Positions 19,165-31,119 of a stretch of 64,000 bases of DNA are shown here, piece after piece. Made by a program: the position numbers and the translations under genes. Source of the stretch: Caballeronia catudaia. GTDB taxonomy: Bacteria > Pseudomonadota > Gammaproteobacteria > Burkholderiales > Burkholderiaceae. The stretch spans positions 62,001 through 126,000 of the forward strand of contig NZ_FCOF02000002.1 in the NCBI RefSeq assembly GCF_001544755.2. Reading direction: 5' to 3'. The notes beneath the pieces were generated by a model. That model was not told the DNA's origin and made no database searches. It saw only the letters and a program-made list of their open reading frames with translations. The stretch's first letter is position 1, and every line of letters begins with the position of its first letter.

Positions 19165-19236
19165 GTCGCAGTCGCAGTCGCAGTCGCAGTCGCAGTCGCA
19201 GTCGCAGTCGCAGTCGCAGTCGCAGTCGCAGTCGCA
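19165..19236. repeat. Hexanucleotide tandem repeat (GTCGCA), 12 copies
   Basis: Twelve exact, uninterrupted copies of the 6-base unit GTCGCA, starting 26 bases after the allA stop codon and lying between two convergent genes (allA and fur). Perfect short repeats of this length are prone to slipped-strand copy-number change. It is outside any credible reading frame. Confidence 0.97.
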
Positions 19237-19261
19237 AATCGCAAGCGTACCGGCGAAACGA

Positions 19262-19297
19262 AACCGCCGTCCATCGAGAGATGGACGGCGGTTCTTT
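19262..19297. terminator. Hairpin between convergent allA and fur
   Basis: Perfect 13-base stem: AACCGCCGTCCAT (19262-19274), 6-base loop, complement at 19281-19293. The T-rich tail is weak on both strands, so terminator strength is uncertain, but the location between two stop codons fits a bidirectional terminator. Confidence 0.6.
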
Positions 19298-19329
19298 CAT
19301 GACCGCGGCTGAGGCCGCGTGCGCAACGC

Positions 19330-19758
19330 TCAGTGCTTGCGGTGCGGGCAATTTTCCTTCGTGCAGGTGCCATACAGCGCAAGCGCATGCTCGTGGAGCT
19401 TGAAGCCGCGTTCCTTCGCGATCGATTGCTGACGGCGTTCGATCTCAGCGTCGAAGAACTCTTCGACACGGCCGCAGTCGATGCACACGAGGTGATCGTG
19501 GTGCGAACCCTCGTTGAGTTCGAACACGGCCTTGCCCGATTCGAAATTGCTTCGCGACAGCAGGCCGGCCTGCTCGAACTGCGTGAGCACGCGATACACC
19601 GTTGCGAGACCGATATCCAGCTCTTCGTTGAGCAGGTTTCGATACACGTCTTCGGCAGTCAGATGGCGCACCGGACTATGCTGAAAAATTTCGAGAATCT
19701 TGAGGCGGGGCAGGGTCGCCTTGAGCCCGATATTTTTGAGATCGGCGGGATTGGTCAT
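19330..19758 (-). CDS. fur: Ferric uptake regulator
   Basis: Iron-responsive transcriptional repressor, 142 aa, standard length. The DNA-binding half has [24 protein letters not shown] (read in parts), the metal-site motif [11 protein letters not shown] is present, and the C-terminal Cys pair is in [11 protein letters not shown]. It diverges from bamE across about 170 bases; this fur/omlA(bamE) arrangement is conserved in several Gamma- and Betaproteobacteria. Confidence 0.97.
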   Translation of the reverse strand: MTNPADLKNIGLKATLPRLKILEIFQHSPVRHLTAEDVYRNLLNEELDIGLATVYRVLTQFEQAGLLSRSNFESGKAVFELNEGSHHDHLVCIDCGRVEEFFDAEIERRQQSIAKERGFKLHEHALALYGTCTKENCPHRKH

Positions 19759-19929
19759 GGCTAGGCATCCCTAGAGTACAATTCAAGGTTCTCATAGTAA
19801 TGCGTTTTTCCGATTCCCGACATCCCGTACGGAGTCAAGGCGAATCGGACGAAAGAGCGCGGCCTTGGATCGTCTCGCGTGAAGGGTCAAATGTTTTCAA
19901 ATTTATTGAATTGCAGGGAGAGCCGTCGC

Positions 19930-20715
19930 ATGCGGGGTACCGTGATCGCAGCAACTTTGGCCGCATTGCTCGCTGGCTGTTCGGCGTACGACAGCGTCAC
20001 GCAGAAGATCGCGCAAAGCATCACACCGTATCGAATCACGGTCGTGCAAGGCAACTTCGTTTCGCAGGAAGCGGCCAATCAGATGCAGGTCGGCATGTCG
20101 CGCGACCAGGTGAAGCAATTGCTCGGCACGCCGCTGCTGACCGACATGTTCCACGCGGATCGCTGGGACTACGTGTTCTATTTCAAACGCGGCTCGACAT
20201 CCATCGTGCAGCAGCGTGACTTCGTCGTGAACTTCGCGAGCGACCGCGTCGTGAGCTGGTCGGGCGGCGAGAATCTTCCGTCGAACCTGGAACTGCTCGC
20301 GGAGATCGACGGCGACAAGGGCGTCAAGGTCGCGAAGCCCGTTCCCGCCCCGGCGCCCGCTGCGTCGGCGGCGGTGGCGGTCACTGCGCCGGTCGGCGAG
20401 CCGTCCACGCACCCGAACACGGCCGCAGCCTTCGCAGGCGACGCCAATCAGGAAGCCGCGCAGGCAGCCAATCGCGCGACGGCGCAAGTGGACATGCCCG
20501 CCGGCCGTCAGCGTTCGTCCGCGTTCAGCAGCGCGCCGACAACGTCGGGCGGCGCGCCTGGCTCGAACAACAGTTCCGGCAGCAATTCGCAGATTCAATT
20601 GCAGCGCAAACCGCAGACAATCAACATCCCGGACAGCAGCGCGGTGGGTCCGGCGGGCACGTCGCCGACGCCGGCCAATGCGAGCGGCCAGACGCAGTTC
20701 AGCATGCCGCAATAA
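19930..20715 (+). CDS. bamE: Outer-membrane assembly lipoprotein BamE (SmpA/OmlA)
   Basis: Lipoprotein subunit of the Bam complex that inserts beta-barrel proteins, relevant here to LptD and the giant autotransporter. The chosen ATG 19930 gives 261 aa with a signal peptide and lipobox ending LLAGC. The SmpA/OmlA domain lies at about 30-115 (VQGNFVSQEAANQMQVGMSR, LLGTPLLTDMFHADRWDY, FYFKRG). After it comes a long Ala/Pro/Ser/Asn-rich tail of about 140 residues that is absent from E. coli BamE and typical of Burkholderia. An upstream ATG at 19891 with AAGGG before it is an alternative start. Confidence 0.93.
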   Translation: MRGTVIAATLAALLAGCSAYDSVTQKIAQSITPYRITVVQGNFVSQEAANQMQVGMSRDQVKQLLGTPLLTDMFHADRWDYVFYFKRGSTSIVQQRDFVVNFASDRVVSWSGGENLPSNLELLAEIDGDKGVKVAKPVPAPAPAASAAVAVTAPVGEPSTHPNTAAAFAGDANQEAAQAANRATAQVDMPAGRQRSSAFSSAPTTSGGAPGSNNSSGSNSQIQLQRKPQTINIPDSSAVGPAGTSPTPANASGQTQFSMPQ

Positions 20716-20838
20716 GCACGCAGCTTTCCGGCCGCGAAGCGCGTCCCTGGCGGCGCGCTTCGGACCGGTCTGGCAAAGCCGCATCATTCGCCGCGCGTTC
20801 GTCGCGCGACGCATCGAGAGACTCATCGAGAGACAGCC

Positions 20839-21636
20839 ATGAAGATCGCCATCGCCGGCGCATCGGGCCGCATGGGCCGGATGCTGATCGAAACCGTTCT
20901 GAATGATCCGGACGCGCAGCTCGTCGGCGCGCTCGACCGGCCCGGCGTGCCGCAACTCGGGCAGGACGCGGGCGCGTTCCTCGGCAAGACCACGGGCGTT
21001 CTGCTGACCGACGACGTCGAGCGCGTGTTCGCCGATGCCGACTATCTGATCGACTTCACGCGCCCCGAAGGCACGATCGCGCATCTCGAAGCGGCGCTGC
21101 GCCACGACGTGAAGATGATCATCGGCACGACGGGTTTCTCCGACGAGCAGAAGGCGCAACTGCGGAAGGCGGGCGAGAAGATCGGCGTGGTGTTCGCGCC
21201 GAACATGAGCGTCGGCGTGAACGTCACACTGAAGCTGCTCGAATTCGCCGCGAAGCATTTCTCGCAGGGTTACGACATCGAGGTCATCGAGGCGCATCAC
21301 CGGCACAAGGTCGATGCGCCGTCGGGCACCGCGCTCGCAATGGGCGAAGTGATCGCGAAGGCGCTCGGCCGCGATCTGAAGGACTGCGCGGTGTACGCGC
21401 GCGAAGGCGTGACGGGTGAGCGCGATCCGTCGACGATCGGCTTCTCCGCGATTCGCGGCGGCGATATCGTCGGCGATCACACGGTGCTTTTCGCGGGCAT
21501 CGGCGAGCGTGTCGAGATCACGCACAAGTCGGCGAGCCGTCTGTCGTACGCGCAGGGCGCGCTGCGCGCCGCGCATTTCCTGCAAGAGCGCGACGCGGGC
21601 TTCTTCGACATGCAGGACGTGCTCGGCCTGCGCTGA
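20839..21636 (+). CDS. dapB: 4-hydroxy-tetrahydrodipicolinate reductase
   Basis: NAD(P)H-dependent reductase of the diaminopimelate/lysine pathway, supplying peptidoglycan precursor. It is 265 aa long. The N-terminal dinucleotide motif [12 protein letters not shown], the GTTGFSD segment and the catalytic signature [15 protein letters not shown] are intact. It is followed 10 bases later by the ExbB-like gene, with which it is probably co-transcribed. Confidence 0.96.
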   Translation: MKIAIAGASGRMGRMLIETVLNDPDAQLVGALDRPGVPQLGQDAGAFLGKTTGVLLTDDVERVFADADYLIDFTRPEGTIAHLEAALRHDVKMIIGTTGFSDEQKAQLRKAGEKIGVVFAPNMSVGVNVTLKLLEFAAKHFSQGYDIEVIEAHHRHKVDAPSGTALAMGEVIAKALGRDLKDCAVYAREGVTGERDPSTIGFSAIRGGDIVGDHTVLFAGIGERVEITHKSASRLSYAQGALRAAHFLQERDAGFFDMQDVLGLR

Positions 21637-21646
21637 TTCCGTAACA

Positions 21647-22312
21647 ATGGCAGCGACTGGCGTCATCCATTACCTGCAATCCGGCGACGCCGTCACGCAC
21701 GCGGTCGCCGGCCTGCTTCTCGCGATGTCGCTCGCGAGCTGGTGCTTCCTGCTCGTCAAGACATGGATTCTCGCGCGCGCGAAATGGCAAGGGCCGCGCG
21801 CCTTGCAGCGTTTCTGGCAGGCTGCGAGCCTGAAAGAAGGCATCGGCGCATTGCAGCGCGCGGATCGCGAGCGTGTGTTTCTGCCGCTCGCCGAAGCCGC
21901 CTGGCGCGCGTCCGAAGCCGATATGCCAGGCGCGATGCTCGCGCGTGTCGAGCGCAGCGAGCGCGTGCTGCGCGCGCTGCGTCACGCGTTGCTCCGTTCG
22001 CAACGCAGGCTGGAATTCGGACAGGTCTTGCTCGCATCGGTGGGCAGCACCGCGCCGTTCGTCGGCTTGCTCGGCACTGTGTGGGGCATTTATCACGCGC
22101 TCGGCAGCATCGCATCGAGCGGACAGGCGATGATCGAAAACGTAGCCGGGCCGGTCGGCGAGGCGCTCATCATGACGGCGTTCGGACTCGTTGTCGCGAT
22201 TCCGGCCGTGCTCGCGTACAACGTGCTCGGCCGCTACGTGCGGCAGATTTCCGAGGAGCTCGACGGCTTCGCGCACGATCTGCACGCGTTCATGTGCGGC
22301 GACGCCGAGTAG
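21647..22312 (+). CDS. MotA/TolQ/ExbB proton-channel family protein
   Basis: Inner-membrane component of an energy-transducing complex (TonB-ExbBD or Tol-Pal type). It is 221 aa with an N-terminal membrane segment (VAGLLLAMSLASWCFLLV) and two C-terminal ones around GSTAPFVGLLGTVWGIYHALGSI (read in parts) and MTAFGLVVAIPAVLAYNVLGRY, the core of the family. ATG 21647 was chosen because the frame before it overlaps dapB. Its partner, an ExbD/TolR protein, starts 12 bases after its stop. Whether it serves TonB or Tol cannot be decided, since no tonB, tolA or tolB is adjacent. Confidence 0.9.
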   Translation: MAATGVIHYLQSGDAVTHAVAGLLLAMSLASWCFLLVKTWILARAKWQGPRALQRFWQAASLKEGIGALQRADRERVFLPLAEAAWRASEADMPGAMLARVERSERVLRALRHALLRSQRRLEFGQVLLASVGSTAPFVGLLGTVWGIYHALGSIASSGQAMIENVAGPVGEALIMTAFGLVVAIPAVLAYNVLGRYVRQISEELDGFAHDLHAFMCGDAE

Positions 22313-22324
22313 GAGCGCGCGGCA

Positions 22325-22759
22325 ATGGCCTTTGGCGGACTCGATAAAAAATCCAACGGCTCACCGATGGCCGAGATCAACATGACGCCGCTCATCGACG
22401 TCATGCTCGTTCTGCTCGTCATCTTCATCATCACCGCGCCGCTGTTCACGCACGCGATCCCGCTCGATCTGCCGAAGGTCGCGTCGCAGCCCGCGCGCGA
22501 GACGCCGCAGACCATTACGCTGTCCATCGACGATGCCGGCAAGCTTTTCTGGAACGATGCGCCCGTCAATTTCGATCAGATGCGCGCACGTTTCGCCGGG
22601 GCGGGCAAAGCGGAGCAGAAGCCGGAACTGCATCTGCGGGCGTCGAGCGCGACTCGCTACGAAGTCATCGCGCAAGTGATGGGCGCGGCGCAGCAGGCAG
22701 GGCTGGAACGCATCGGCTTCGTCACGCAGCCGGTCGCGGGCGCGCAGCCGGCGCGCTGA
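22325..22759 (+). CDS. ExbD/TolR family protein
   Basis: Partner of the upstream ExbB/TolQ-like channel; together they use the proton gradient to drive an outer-membrane process. It is 144 aa with one membrane segment near the N terminus that carries the conserved Asp (MAEINMTPLIDVMLVLLVIF, Asp in PLIDV), followed by a periplasmic domain with the usual LRAS..TRYEVIAQVM pattern. Translation is probably coupled to the gene before it. Confidence 0.92.
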   Translation: MAFGGLDKKSNGSPMAEINMTPLIDVMLVLLVIFIITAPLFTHAIPLDLPKVASQPARETPQTITLSIDDAGKLFWNDAPVNFDQMRARFAGAGKAEQKPELHLRASSATRYEVIAQVMGAAQQAGLERIGFVTQPVAGAQPAR

Positions 22760-25658
<2,899 letters not shown>

Positions 25659-25681
25659 TGCTCACAGCCAAGGGAGTCGAC

Positions 25682-26251
25682 GTGAATCGTGAAGCCGGCA
25701 TGAGCAGGCGCTCGTTTCTGGCGTTGTTGGGTGGAGCGGCGGCGCTATCCGCGTGCGGCTTTCAGTTGCGCGGCCAGCAGGACTACGCGTTCAAGCGGCT
25801 CGCGATCACGGGCGGCACGCCGCAGATGGTCGCGCGCATCGAGCGCATGGTTCAGGGCGGAAGCGACACGGTGATCGTCAAGCCGTTCGAGAAGCCCGAA
25901 GCGACGCTCAATCTGTCGGAAGGCTCGGCATTTCGCACGCTCAGCCTGAATGCGCAGGGCGCGATTCAGGAATACGAACTCGTCTTCAGTCTGAACTATT
26001 CGCTGCTCGGCGCCGACGGCACGATGCTGATTCCGCCGAGCGTCATCGCGCTGAATCGCTCGATGACTTATAGCGATCAATACACGCTCGCCAAGGCGCA
26101 GGAATCGACGCTGCTCTATAACGACATGCGCAACGACGCCGTCGACCAGTTGACGCGCCGGCTCGCAACGGTGCGCTCGCTGCATCCGGCGCCGGGCGAG
26201 CAGACGCCGGCTGTCTCGCCGCGCGCGCCGCTGCCGGTGCCGCCACTCTGA
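25682..26251 (+). CDS. lptE: LPS-assembly lipoprotein LptE
   Basis: Outer-membrane lipoprotein that plugs and helps fold LptD (encoded at 56.3 kb) during lipopolysaccharide export. It has about 189 aa from GTG 25682, which has AAGGGAG 5 bases upstream; ATG 25658 (overlapping leuS) and ATG 25700 are alternatives. The export signal reads MSRRSFLALLGGAAALSACGF: a lipobox (LSAC) preceded by a twin-arginine-like SRRSFL. The mature part has the LptE features CGFQLRG, SLNAQGAIQEYEL and a Pro-rich tail. leuS-lptE-holA is a widely conserved order. Confidence 0.92.
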   Translation: MNREAGMSRRSFLALLGGAAALSACGFQLRGQQDYAFKRLAITGGTPQMVARIERMVQGGSDTVIVKPFEKPEATLNLSEGSAFRTLSLNAQGAIQEYELVFSLNYSLLGADGTMLIPPSVIALNRSMTYSDQYTLAKAQESTLLYNDMRNDAVDQLTRRLATVRSLHPAPGEQTPAVSPRAPLPVPPL

Positions 26252-26271
26252 TCGGCCGCGCACACCGGATC

Positions 26272-27348
26272 ATGCAACTGAAGCTCGACGCGCTCGAAGC
26301 GCACCTCGCGAAAGGCCTGAAAGGACTGTATGTCGTCTATGGCGACGAGCATCTGCTCGTGCAGGAGGCGTGCGACCGCATCCGCGGCGCCGCGCGTGCC
26401 GCTGGCTTCACGGATCGCGCGGTGTTCACCGTCGATCGTTCGTTCGACTGGAGCGCGCTCATGGGCGCGACTCAGTCCATGTCGCTGTTCGGCGACCGTC
26501 AACTGATCGAGTTGCGCATTCCGACGGGCAAGCCGGGCAAGGAGGGCGGCGAAACCTTGAAAACGCTCGCCGCCACCGATAACCCCGACGTCGTGACGCT
26601 CGTCACGTTGCCGCGCCTCGATAGCGCAACGCAGAAGTCCGGCTGGTTCACGGCGCTGATTGGCGCGGGCGTCGCACTGAAGATCGATCCGATCGAGCGC
26701 GCGCAATTGCCGATGTGGGTCGGCCAGCGCCTCGCGCAGCAAGGTCAGCGCGTCGCGCCCGGCGAGGAAGGGCGGCGCGCGCTCTTGTTCATCGCGGAAC
26801 GGGTGGAAGGCAATCTGCTCGCCGCGCATCAGGAAATTCAGAAACTCGGGCTGTTGTACCCCGAGGGCGTGCTTACCTTCGAGCAAATCCACGACGCTGT
26901 GCTGAACGTCGCGCGCTATGACGTGTTCAAGCTCAACGAGGCGATGCTGACCGGCGATGTCGGCCGGCTCGCGCGCATGCTCGATGGCCTGAAAGGCGAG
27001 GGCGAGGCCGCGGTGCTCGTGCTGTGGGCACTCGTCGAGGAAGTACGCACGCTGCTGCGCATCAAGCGTGGCGTCGCGGCGGGCAAGCCGCTCGCTACTT
27101 TGATGCGCGAGAACCGCGTGTGGGGGCCGCGCGAGCGGCTCATCGGCCCGGCGCTCTCGCGCGTGACCGATGAAGCGCTCGAAAAGGCGCTGTCGCTCGC
27201 GGCGCGGCTGGATCGGCAAGTCAAAGGCTTGTCCGGCAGCACGGGCAAGCGCGGCAGCGAGCCGCCTCCGGATCCGTGGGCCGGCATGTTCGAGCTGGCG
27301 ATGGCCGTTGCAGGCAGTGGCAAGCCGGCGCCGCGACCGCGTCCCTAG
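26272..27348 (+). CDS. holA: DNA polymerase III subunit delta
   Basis: Wrench subunit of the clamp loader that opens the beta clamp. It is 358 aa long. It starts [33 protein letters not shown], here read in two parts, with an AAA+-like N-terminal region, and has [14 protein letters not shown] and the C-terminal collar helices typical of the family. It lies 20 bases after lptE. Confidence 0.94.
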   Translation: MQLKLDALEAHLAKGLKGLYVVYGDEHLLVQEACDRIRGAARAAGFTDRAVFTVDRSFDWSALMGATQSMSLFGDRQLIELRIPTGKPGKEGGETLKTLAATDNPDVVTLVTLPRLDSATQKSGWFTALIGAGVALKIDPIERAQLPMWVGQRLAQQGQRVAPGEEGRRALLFIAERVEGNLLAAHQEIQKLGLLYPEGVLTFEQIHDAVLNVARYDVFKLNEAMLTGDVGRLARMLDGLKGEGEAAVLVLWALVEEVRTLLRIKRGVAAGKPLATLMRENRVWGPRERLIGPALSRVTDEALEKALSLAARLDRQVKGLSGSTGKRGSEPPPDPWAGMFELAMAVAGSGKPAPRPRP

Positions 27349-27449
27349 GACGCTTCTGTCACAGGCTGTTGCAATTCGTGCAACGGCTTAGAATCATTCT
27401 TTGCGCGCTCGAGAATCTCGGGAGCCTCGGCACACGAAAGAGACTGACG

Positions 27450-28721
27450 ATGAACATCGATCAATACATGACCGACCTCGGCCGCCGCGCACGCACGGCG
27501 TCGCGCGCGATGGCACGGGCGTCGACAGCGGCGAAGAATGCGGCGCTGCTCGCGGTGGCGGACGCCATCGAGCGCGAACGCGAGGCGCTCAAGCAGGCGA
27601 ACGCGCGAGACCTCGCCCGCGCCCGCGAGAAGGGCCACGACGCCGCGTTCATCGACCGCCTGACGCTCTCCGACAAAGCGCTCGATACGATGATCGAAGG
27701 CCTGCGGCAGGTCGCCGCGCTGGCCGATCCGATCGGCGAAATCAGCGGGCTCAAGTTCCGTCCGAGCGGCATCCAGGTCGGGCAGATGCGCGTACCGCTC
27801 GGTGTGATCGGCATCATCTACGAATCGCGGCCGAACGTGACCATCGACGCCGCCGCGCTGTGCCTCAAGTCCGGCAACGCGACGATTCTGCGCGGCGGCT
27901 CCGAGGCGCTCGAATGCAACACGGCGCTCGCGAAGCTGATCGGCGTCGGCCTCGAAACTGCGGGACTGCCGCAGGATGCGGTGCAGGTCGTCGAGACGGC
28001 GGATCGCGCGGCCGTCGGCAGGCTCATCACGATGACGGAGTTCGTCGACGTGATCGTGCCGCGCGGCGGCAAGAGCCTGATCGCGCGGTTGATGGAGGAA
28101 TCGCGGGTGCCGATGATCAAGCACCTCGACGGCATTTGTCACGTCTACGTCGACGATCGTGCGGATCTCGACAAGGCCGCCGCCATTTGCGACAACGCTA
28201 AGACGCATCGTTACGGCACCTGCAACACGATGGAAACGCTTCTCGTCGCGCGGGCCATCGCGAAAGCAGCGTTGCCGACGCTCGCGCGCGCCTATCAGGC
28301 AAAGGACGTGGAACTGCGCGTGGATGCCGAGGCGCGGGCCGTGCTCGAGGCGGCGCGGATCAGCTCGCTCGTGGATGCGACTGAAGAAGACTGGAGCACG
28401 GAATATCTGGCGCCGGTCTTGTCGATCAAGATTGTCGAAGGACTCGATGAAGCTATCGACCATATCAACACCTACGGCTCGCATCACACCGACGCGGTCG
28501 TCACCGAAGACCACGACCGCGCGATGCGCTTCCTGCGCGAAGTGGATTCCGCGAGCGTGATGGTCAACGCGTCGACGCGCTTCGCTGATGGTTTCGAGTT
28601 CGGCCTGGGTGCGGAAATCGGCATCTCGAACGACAAGCTGCATGCGCGTGGCCCGGTCGGGCTGGAAGGACTGACCTCGCTCAAGTACGTGGTGCTCGGC
28701 CGCGGCGAAGTGCGTCAATAA
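27450..28721 (+). CDS. proA: Gamma-glutamyl phosphate reductase
   Basis: Reduces gamma-glutamyl phosphate to glutamate semialdehyde in proline synthesis, with NADPH. It is 423 aa long. The aldehyde-dehydrogenase-like fold is shown by [35 protein letters not shown] and the active-site Cys in [19 protein letters not shown] 27450 ([15 protein letters not shown]) is the natural start; the open frame before it belongs to the end of holA and the intergenic gap. No proB is adjacent. Confidence 0.96.
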   Translation: MNIDQYMTDLGRRARTASRAMARASTAAKNAALLAVADAIEREREALKQANARDLARAREKGHDAAFIDRLTLSDKALDTMIEGLRQVAALADPIGEISGLKFRPSGIQVGQMRVPLGVIGIIYESRPNVTIDAAALCLKSGNATILRGGSEALECNTALAKLIGVGLETAGLPQDAVQVVETADRAAVGRLITMTEFVDVIVPRGGKSLIARLMEESRVPMIKHLDGICHVYVDDRADLDKAAAICDNAKTHRYGTCNTMETLLVARAIAKAALPTLARAYQAKDVELRVDAEARAVLEAARISSLVDATEEDWSTEYLAPVLSIKIVEGLDEAIDHINTYGSHHTDAVVTEDHDRAMRFLREVDSASVMVNASTRFADGFEFGLGAEIGISNDKLHARGPVGLEGLTSLKYVVLGRGEVRQ

Positions 28722-28743
28722 AGCGGATCGAACAAGAAGAACG

Positions 28744-29160
28744 ATGCTCTGGATCAAATCGCTGCATATCGTGCTGGTGGCTTCGTGGTTCGCGGGGCTG
28801 TTCTATCTGCCGCGCATTTTCGTGAATCTCGCGATGGAGACGGACCCCGCCGCCACCGCGCGCCTGCTGCTCATGGCGAAGAAGCTCTTTCGATTCATGA
28901 CGTTCATCGCCGTGCCTGCGCTCGCGTGCGGGCTGTGGCTGTGGCTCGTCGTGGGCATCGGCGCGGGGCAGGGCTGGCTGCATGCGAAACTGGCGATCGT
29001 TGCGCTGCTCATCGTCTATCACGCCTATTGCGGGCGCTTGCTGCACACGTTTCAGCGTGGCGAAAACAGGCGCTCGGACAAGTGGTATCGGATGTTCAAT
29101 GAGCTGCCGGTGCTCGGGTTGCTCGGCGCGACATTGCTCGTGGTGATCAAGCCGTTCTGA
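28744..29160 (+). CDS. hemJ: Protoporphyrinogen IX oxidase HemJ-type membrane protein
   Basis: Small inner-membrane protein (138 aa, four predicted membrane helices) of the CopD/UPF0093 family, assigned to oxidation of protoporphyrinogen IX in haem synthesis. Family residues are visible: His8 in WIKSLHIVLVASWFAGLFYLP, the Arg in LPRIFV, KLFRFMTF, the Lys/His pair in HAKLAIVALLIVYHAYCG, and FNELPVLG ... KPF at the end. It ends one base before the stop of the convergent glycosyltransferase gene, so the two stops nearly touch. Confidence 0.88.
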   Translation: MLWIKSLHIVLVASWFAGLFYLPRIFVNLAMETDPAATARLLLMAKKLFRFMTFIAVPALACGLWLWLVVGIGAGQGWLHAKLAIVALLIVYHAYCGRLLHTFQRGENRRSDKWYRMFNELPVLGLLGATLLVVIKPF

Positions 29161-29161
29161 A

Positions 29162-31036
29162 TCAGGCTTGCGCAGCCTGAGCCGCTTTCTGTTCATTGAC
29201 CAGATCGAGCACCATTTCGCCGAAGACTTCCGGGCGACCTTCGAAGAAGCGTTGAACGACGTTCTTTTCGAGCATGTACCGACGCAGCGATTCCCGCTCT
29301 TCGTGATTGTTCGCGAGCCTGACCGCCGCCTCGACGTATTCCTCCGCCGTATCCGTGACCAGCCAGCCGGGCATGTAGGAGCGCATGAACATCGCGCCGT
29401 CGATGCGCTCGAACACTTCCCGCCCTGTCTTGCAGACGCCGGGCAGCCCGACCGTGAATGCATCCACGATGCCGTTCGTGTTGCCGAAGGGGAACGGGCT
29501 CAAAAACATGTCCATGTCGTTTAGATACTGCATGTAATCCATATAAGGCTGGTATCCAACGATCTTTATATGGTTGGGGCGACTGATGTGCCTCACAGCT
29601 CGGGACAAGTGCAGCAGTGTGACGAAATTTCCGCCACTGGTCAGGAAATGGAAGACGACCGGCACTTTGCTGCGCTCGGAAATTTCTCTGCATGCCGCCA
29701 GAAAACTCGGTGAAAGCTTCATCACACTGGAAGCAATCGCGATGTCCACCTGCGCCGACACCTTCTTCTGCCGCGGCTTTATCGTTTCCAGCTTATGCGA
29801 GGGGCGATACGGCTGGCCATCCTTGGGAAGCCGCAAGAGCGCCTCGCTAAAGCATGCCGGATCGCCAACGTAATCGTCCTCCACGCTGACATAGTCGATG
29901 CAGTCGGAATGTGTGGTTGCGGGATGGCCCAATCCGGCGATCTGCAGCGGCGCGAGGCGCATGTTGGAGATAGCGAGGGTCAGGAAGGACATGCCTACGC
30001 TCGGCATGTAAAGAACATCCGGGCATTCCGTTTGTGCGAAATCCCGGATCGTTTCCAGCCACTGCTGGAAGGGCGAATCGGCTCGACGCTCGATTACCCG
30101 GGAAAACACCTCCCGTCCGCTGTCTCCAATGCTGGACGGTTCGCACATTGCCACGATGTCGAAGTGTGCGCGCGCGGCGAGCAAATTACGGGAATGGGTG
30201 CGCATGATCGAATGACCGTCCGTGAACGCATCCAGCACAACGAGCATGAGAGGGCGCGCTCGCTTGGCGCGACGCATGACGCCGCAGTTCATGTCCAGAT
30301 TGGCCAGGCCGCTCTTGGCGAGCGTTGTGCGCACGAGCCGGTTGATGCTTCGTTTGATTGCATGCCGGTGATCGATTTCGGCGTAGGTGCAATGCATGTA
30401 AAGACCCAATAGTGGATCGAGTTCGATCTCGGACAGGTCCTCCACTTGAGCGAGGGAGGTGCCGAGCCAATCGAGAAGCGCCTCACGCTGCCTGTGGGCA
30501 TCGGCGCTGCCGGGAAACATGTCGCCAGCTATTGCAATGGCGAGATTGAGCGTCGCTGCGCGGTCCGCGCGCATGCAGGTGGAATAGTCGACCGGCAGGT
30601 GCGATTCTGAATTGCATAGAAGGTTGAGCCTTTTGATCGCATCCGGAAATGGCGTTTGGACGGTGCCATCGTCCGCCAGGCGAGGTAGAAACCGGCGTGC
30701 GGCGTGATCCGCGTTGTTCAGAGGAGCCGCGCCGAAAAAATCCTGAATGAGCGCGCGGCAGCCCGATAAGCGGGCGAATCGCGCGGGCGTAAGCGGGAAG
30801 TCCGTGTTGCCAAGAAGCGATACGATGGCCGCCGCCATGCGGCTGGCGAAACGCTCTTGAAGCCAACTCTGCTTCGGGGGCGGCCATATGCCAGAGGTGT
30901 CCATGAGCTCCCGTGGATCCACGCCCGAGAGGCCGCGAAGGAAAACCTTCAGTTGGCCGAGCAGTTCAACGGCCTCGTCGAATTGGCCGCCGTACACGTA
31001 GGATTCGAAGCGTTCGACGGAAAAGGAATTGCTCAT
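29162..31036 (-). CDS. HMW1C-like cytoplasmic glycosyltransferase (NGT, GT41 family)
   Basis: Predicted inverting GT-B enzyme that adds hexose from UDP-sugar to Asn of N-X-S/T sequons, as HMW1C and NGT do for adhesins before export. It is 624 aa, matching the roughly 620 aa of the family. The N-terminal ~250 residues fit the all-helical domain and the rest is GT-B. Hallmarks: AGLGHPATTHSDCIDY (367-382), VEDDYVGDPACFSE (385-398), SSVMKLSP with Lys440 where the family has its UDP-binding Lys, and SPFPFGNTNGIVD (513-525) followed by GVCKTG. It has no signal peptide. It lies 83 bases downstream of hexR on the same strand, with a possible own -10 (TATGCT). No HMW1A/HMW1B genes are near; the giant adhesin 8 kb away is the likely target (inference). 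Confidence 0.88.
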   Translation of the reverse strand: MSNSFSVERFESYVYGGQFDEAVELLGQLKVFLRGLSGVDPRELMDTSGIWPPPKQSWLQERFASRMAAAIVSLLGNTDFPLTPARFARLSGCRALIQDFFGAAPLNNADHAARRFLPRLADDGTVQTPFPDAIKRLNLLCNSESHLPVDYSTCMRADRAATLNLAIAIAGDMFPGSADAHRQREALLDWLGTSLAQVEDLSEIELDPLLGLYMHCTYAEIDHRHAIKRSINRLVRTTLAKSGLANLDMNCGVMRRAKRARPLMLVVLDAFTDGHSIMRTHSRNLLAARAHFDIVAMCEPSSIGDSGREVFSRVIERRADSPFQQWLETIRDFAQTECPDVLYMPSVGMSFLTLAISNMRLAPLQIAGLGHPATTHSDCIDYVSVEDDYVGDPACFSEALLRLPKDGQPYRPSHKLETIKPRQKKVSAQVDIAIASSVMKLSPSFLAACREISERSKVPVVFHFLTSGGNFVTLLHLSRAVRHISRPNHIKIVGYQPYMDYMQYLNDMDMFLSPFPFGNTNGIVDAFTVGLPGVCKTGREVFERIDGAMFMRSYMPGWLVTDTAEEYVEAAVRLANNHEERESLRRYMLEKNVVQRFFEGRPEVFGEMVLDLVNEQKAAQAAQA

Positions 31037-31119
31037 GTGTGGTTCTACAGACCGAATAGCGTTGTGATTAGCATAGACGATTGCCGGCCGTTCATTCGAC
31101 GCGCAGCAGACCCCGCCGC

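Noticed and set aside
19128-19403. Open frames translating the GTCGCA repeat into SR or TA dipeptide runs on both strands
   Set aside because: Produced by the hexamer itself; no ribosome-binding site or flanking homology, and they overlap allA and fur.
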